Below are positions 63,335 to 64,000 of a stretch of 64,000 nt of DNA, piece after piece. The position numbers and the translations under genes were made by a program. This stretch comes from Candidatus Epulonipiscium sp. (GTDB taxonomy: Bacteria; Bacillota_A; Clostridia; Lachnospirales; Cellulosilyticaceae), in assembly GCA_012841565.1 (NCBI GenBank), contig DUUM01000408.1, positions 62,001 to 126,000 on the forward strand, given 5' to 3'. Numbering within the stretch: the stretch's first letter is position 1; each line of letters starts with the position of its first letter. The notes below the pieces were generated by a model. The model saw only the letters and a list, made by a program, of their open reading frames with translations, was not told the DNA's origin and made no database searches.

Positions 63335-64000
63335 TTAGCTTCGCTCTGCTCTTACATCAAGGGTTTGATCTTCTAGAATATAAACCTTACGCGCTCTTCT
63401 ACCAAAGGCCCTTGCTTCTTTTTCACTATTCATATATAGGTCTATAATATTACCTTTTACTGCCCCACCAACATCACCTGCGTGGGCTATTCCGTATCCT
63501 TCAACATAGAGCTTTGTTCCTAGAGGAATCGTATTGCGGTCAACTGCTACCATTCCTACGAACGTAGGCATTCCGCTAGCTGTTTTATTATACCACGGAT
63601 CATTTGGGCCATGTGTATATGCTGTAGCTTCCATATCCAATGTTTTTTTAAATGTATATGTTTTACCTGTGTTAGGATCTGTAACTATATTTTTTGCACC
63701 CTCAAGAATAATTTCGGTTTGTGGTTGTCTTAATACAAGTGAGCTGATTTGCGTTTCTTTAATCATTTCCCCACCAAAATAGTCTACTTGAAAATCCCTT
63801 GTTACTAACCCATTGTTCCCAGCTTGCTTAACTTGACGCTCACCAGGTTTTAGGTCTAAAGTTGTTTCTACTTTCACATCGTAGGGTAAGTCAGCATCCC
63901 TTTTTTGAATAGTTGTCTTTTCCCTTTTTACTATTATTTTCATACCTGGTTTAATTGATTCGGATATTTTCGGACTAACCGTATCATTGTTCCCAAGAAT
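63335..64000 (-). CDS. G5/3D-domain cell-wall protein (YabE-like), partial
   Basis: The frame is open to the right edge, so the N-terminus is missing; 221 residues visible. A G5 domain (~35-100, ETTLDLKPGERQVKQAGNNGLVTRDFQV) precedes a 3D domain (~120-215) with the three catalytic-type aspartates: MEATAYTHG, HAGDVGGAVKGNIIDLYM. This pairing is found in YabE/Rpf-like peptidoglycan lytic enzymes. The ATG at 63943 is internal. Neighbour rsmA fits the usual yabE-rnmV-ksgA region. Confidence 0.88.
   Translation of the reverse strand: MLGNNDTVSPKISESIKPGMKIIVKREKTTIQKRDADLPYDVKVETTLDLKPGERQVKQAGNNGLVTRDFQVDYFGGEMIKETQISSLVLRQPQTEIILEGAKNIVTDPNTGKTYTFKKTLDMEATAYTHGPNDPWYNKTASGMPTFVGMVAVDRNTIPLGTKLYVEGYGIAHAGDVGGAVKGNIIDLYMNSEKEARAFGRRARKVYILEDQTLDVRAERS

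Noticed and set aside
1..64000. CRISPR arrays, insertion sequences, toxin-antitoxin or defence genes
   Set aside because: No regularly spaced repeats, transposase, nuclease or recognisable defence domain were found on reading the window.

Overview
The window reads as chromosomal DNA of a low-GC, anaerobic, Gram-positive bacterium of the class Clostridia. The grounds are AT-rich sequence, strong GGAGG-type ribosome sites, a SAM-I riboswitch and a T-box, Rho-independent terminators after most operons, the dnaX-ybaB-recR order, a bifunctional AdhE, an S-layer protein with SLH repeats, and a B12-dependent MetH whose reactivation domain is a separate gene. Genus cannot be fixed from sequence alone; a Lachnospirales-like anaerobe is a guess.

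Layout. 1-3.3 kb: the start of nagA (cut by the window edge) and a membrane GGDEF-EAL protein with a periplasmic-binding sensor. 3.4-11.4 kb: a divergent methionine block. A SAM-I riboswitch leads metF, a Cys/Met PLP enzyme, a MalY/PatB-type lyase and a Y-family DNA polymerase on the minus strand. On the plus strand are the MetH reactivation protein and metH. 11.5-14.4 kb: an AAC(3)-like acetyltransferase, a membrane alpha/beta hydrolase, a small XRE regulator and a DUF2809 protein. 14.5-20.1 kb: dnaX-ybaB-recR, a MenA/UbiA prenyltransferase and phosphoglucomutase. 20.3-21.8 kb: a soluble chemoreceptor with a CZB domain.

21.8-35.0 kb is an accessory-looking segment. It opens with an intact tRNA-Arg(TCG) preceded by its own promoter and a nine-codon ORF with a strong ribosome site. 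It carries an MFS transporter, a PucR-type regulator, a 1088-residue protein with two alpha/beta-hydrolase modules, and a complete peptide-type ABC importer. It closes with a decayed second copy of the MFS gene and its upstream region, and a 39-nt 5' fragment of tRNA-Arg. A shorter tRNA-Arg-like fragment sits at the left edge, so related sequence brackets the segment. No integrase or transposase was seen.

35.0-42.8 kb: a TetR regulator; an ArsR regulator overlapping a D-Ala-D-Ala carboxypeptidase; two membrane-anchored proteins, one with a zinc ribbon and extracellular Ig/Cna-like domains; and serS with a T-box. 42.8-46.0 kb: a candidate C-rich small RNA and adhE with a Rex-like operator. 46.0-48.7 kb: a degraded sugar-uptake locus (frameshifted binding protein, truncated permease, C-terminal fragment of a GH31-like enzyme). 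48.7-53.7 kb: two oxidoreductase/isomerase pairs and a divergent AraC regulator, probably for an unusual sugar or cyclitol. 53.7-64 kb: two AI-2E-family membrane proteins, the S-layer protein, tRNA-Leu(AAG), thioredoxin, trmB, a small ORF behind a hairpin that can hide its ribosome site, a coiled-coil protein, rsmA and a G5/3D-domain protein cut by the right edge.

All calls are from reading the sequence; no searches were run.
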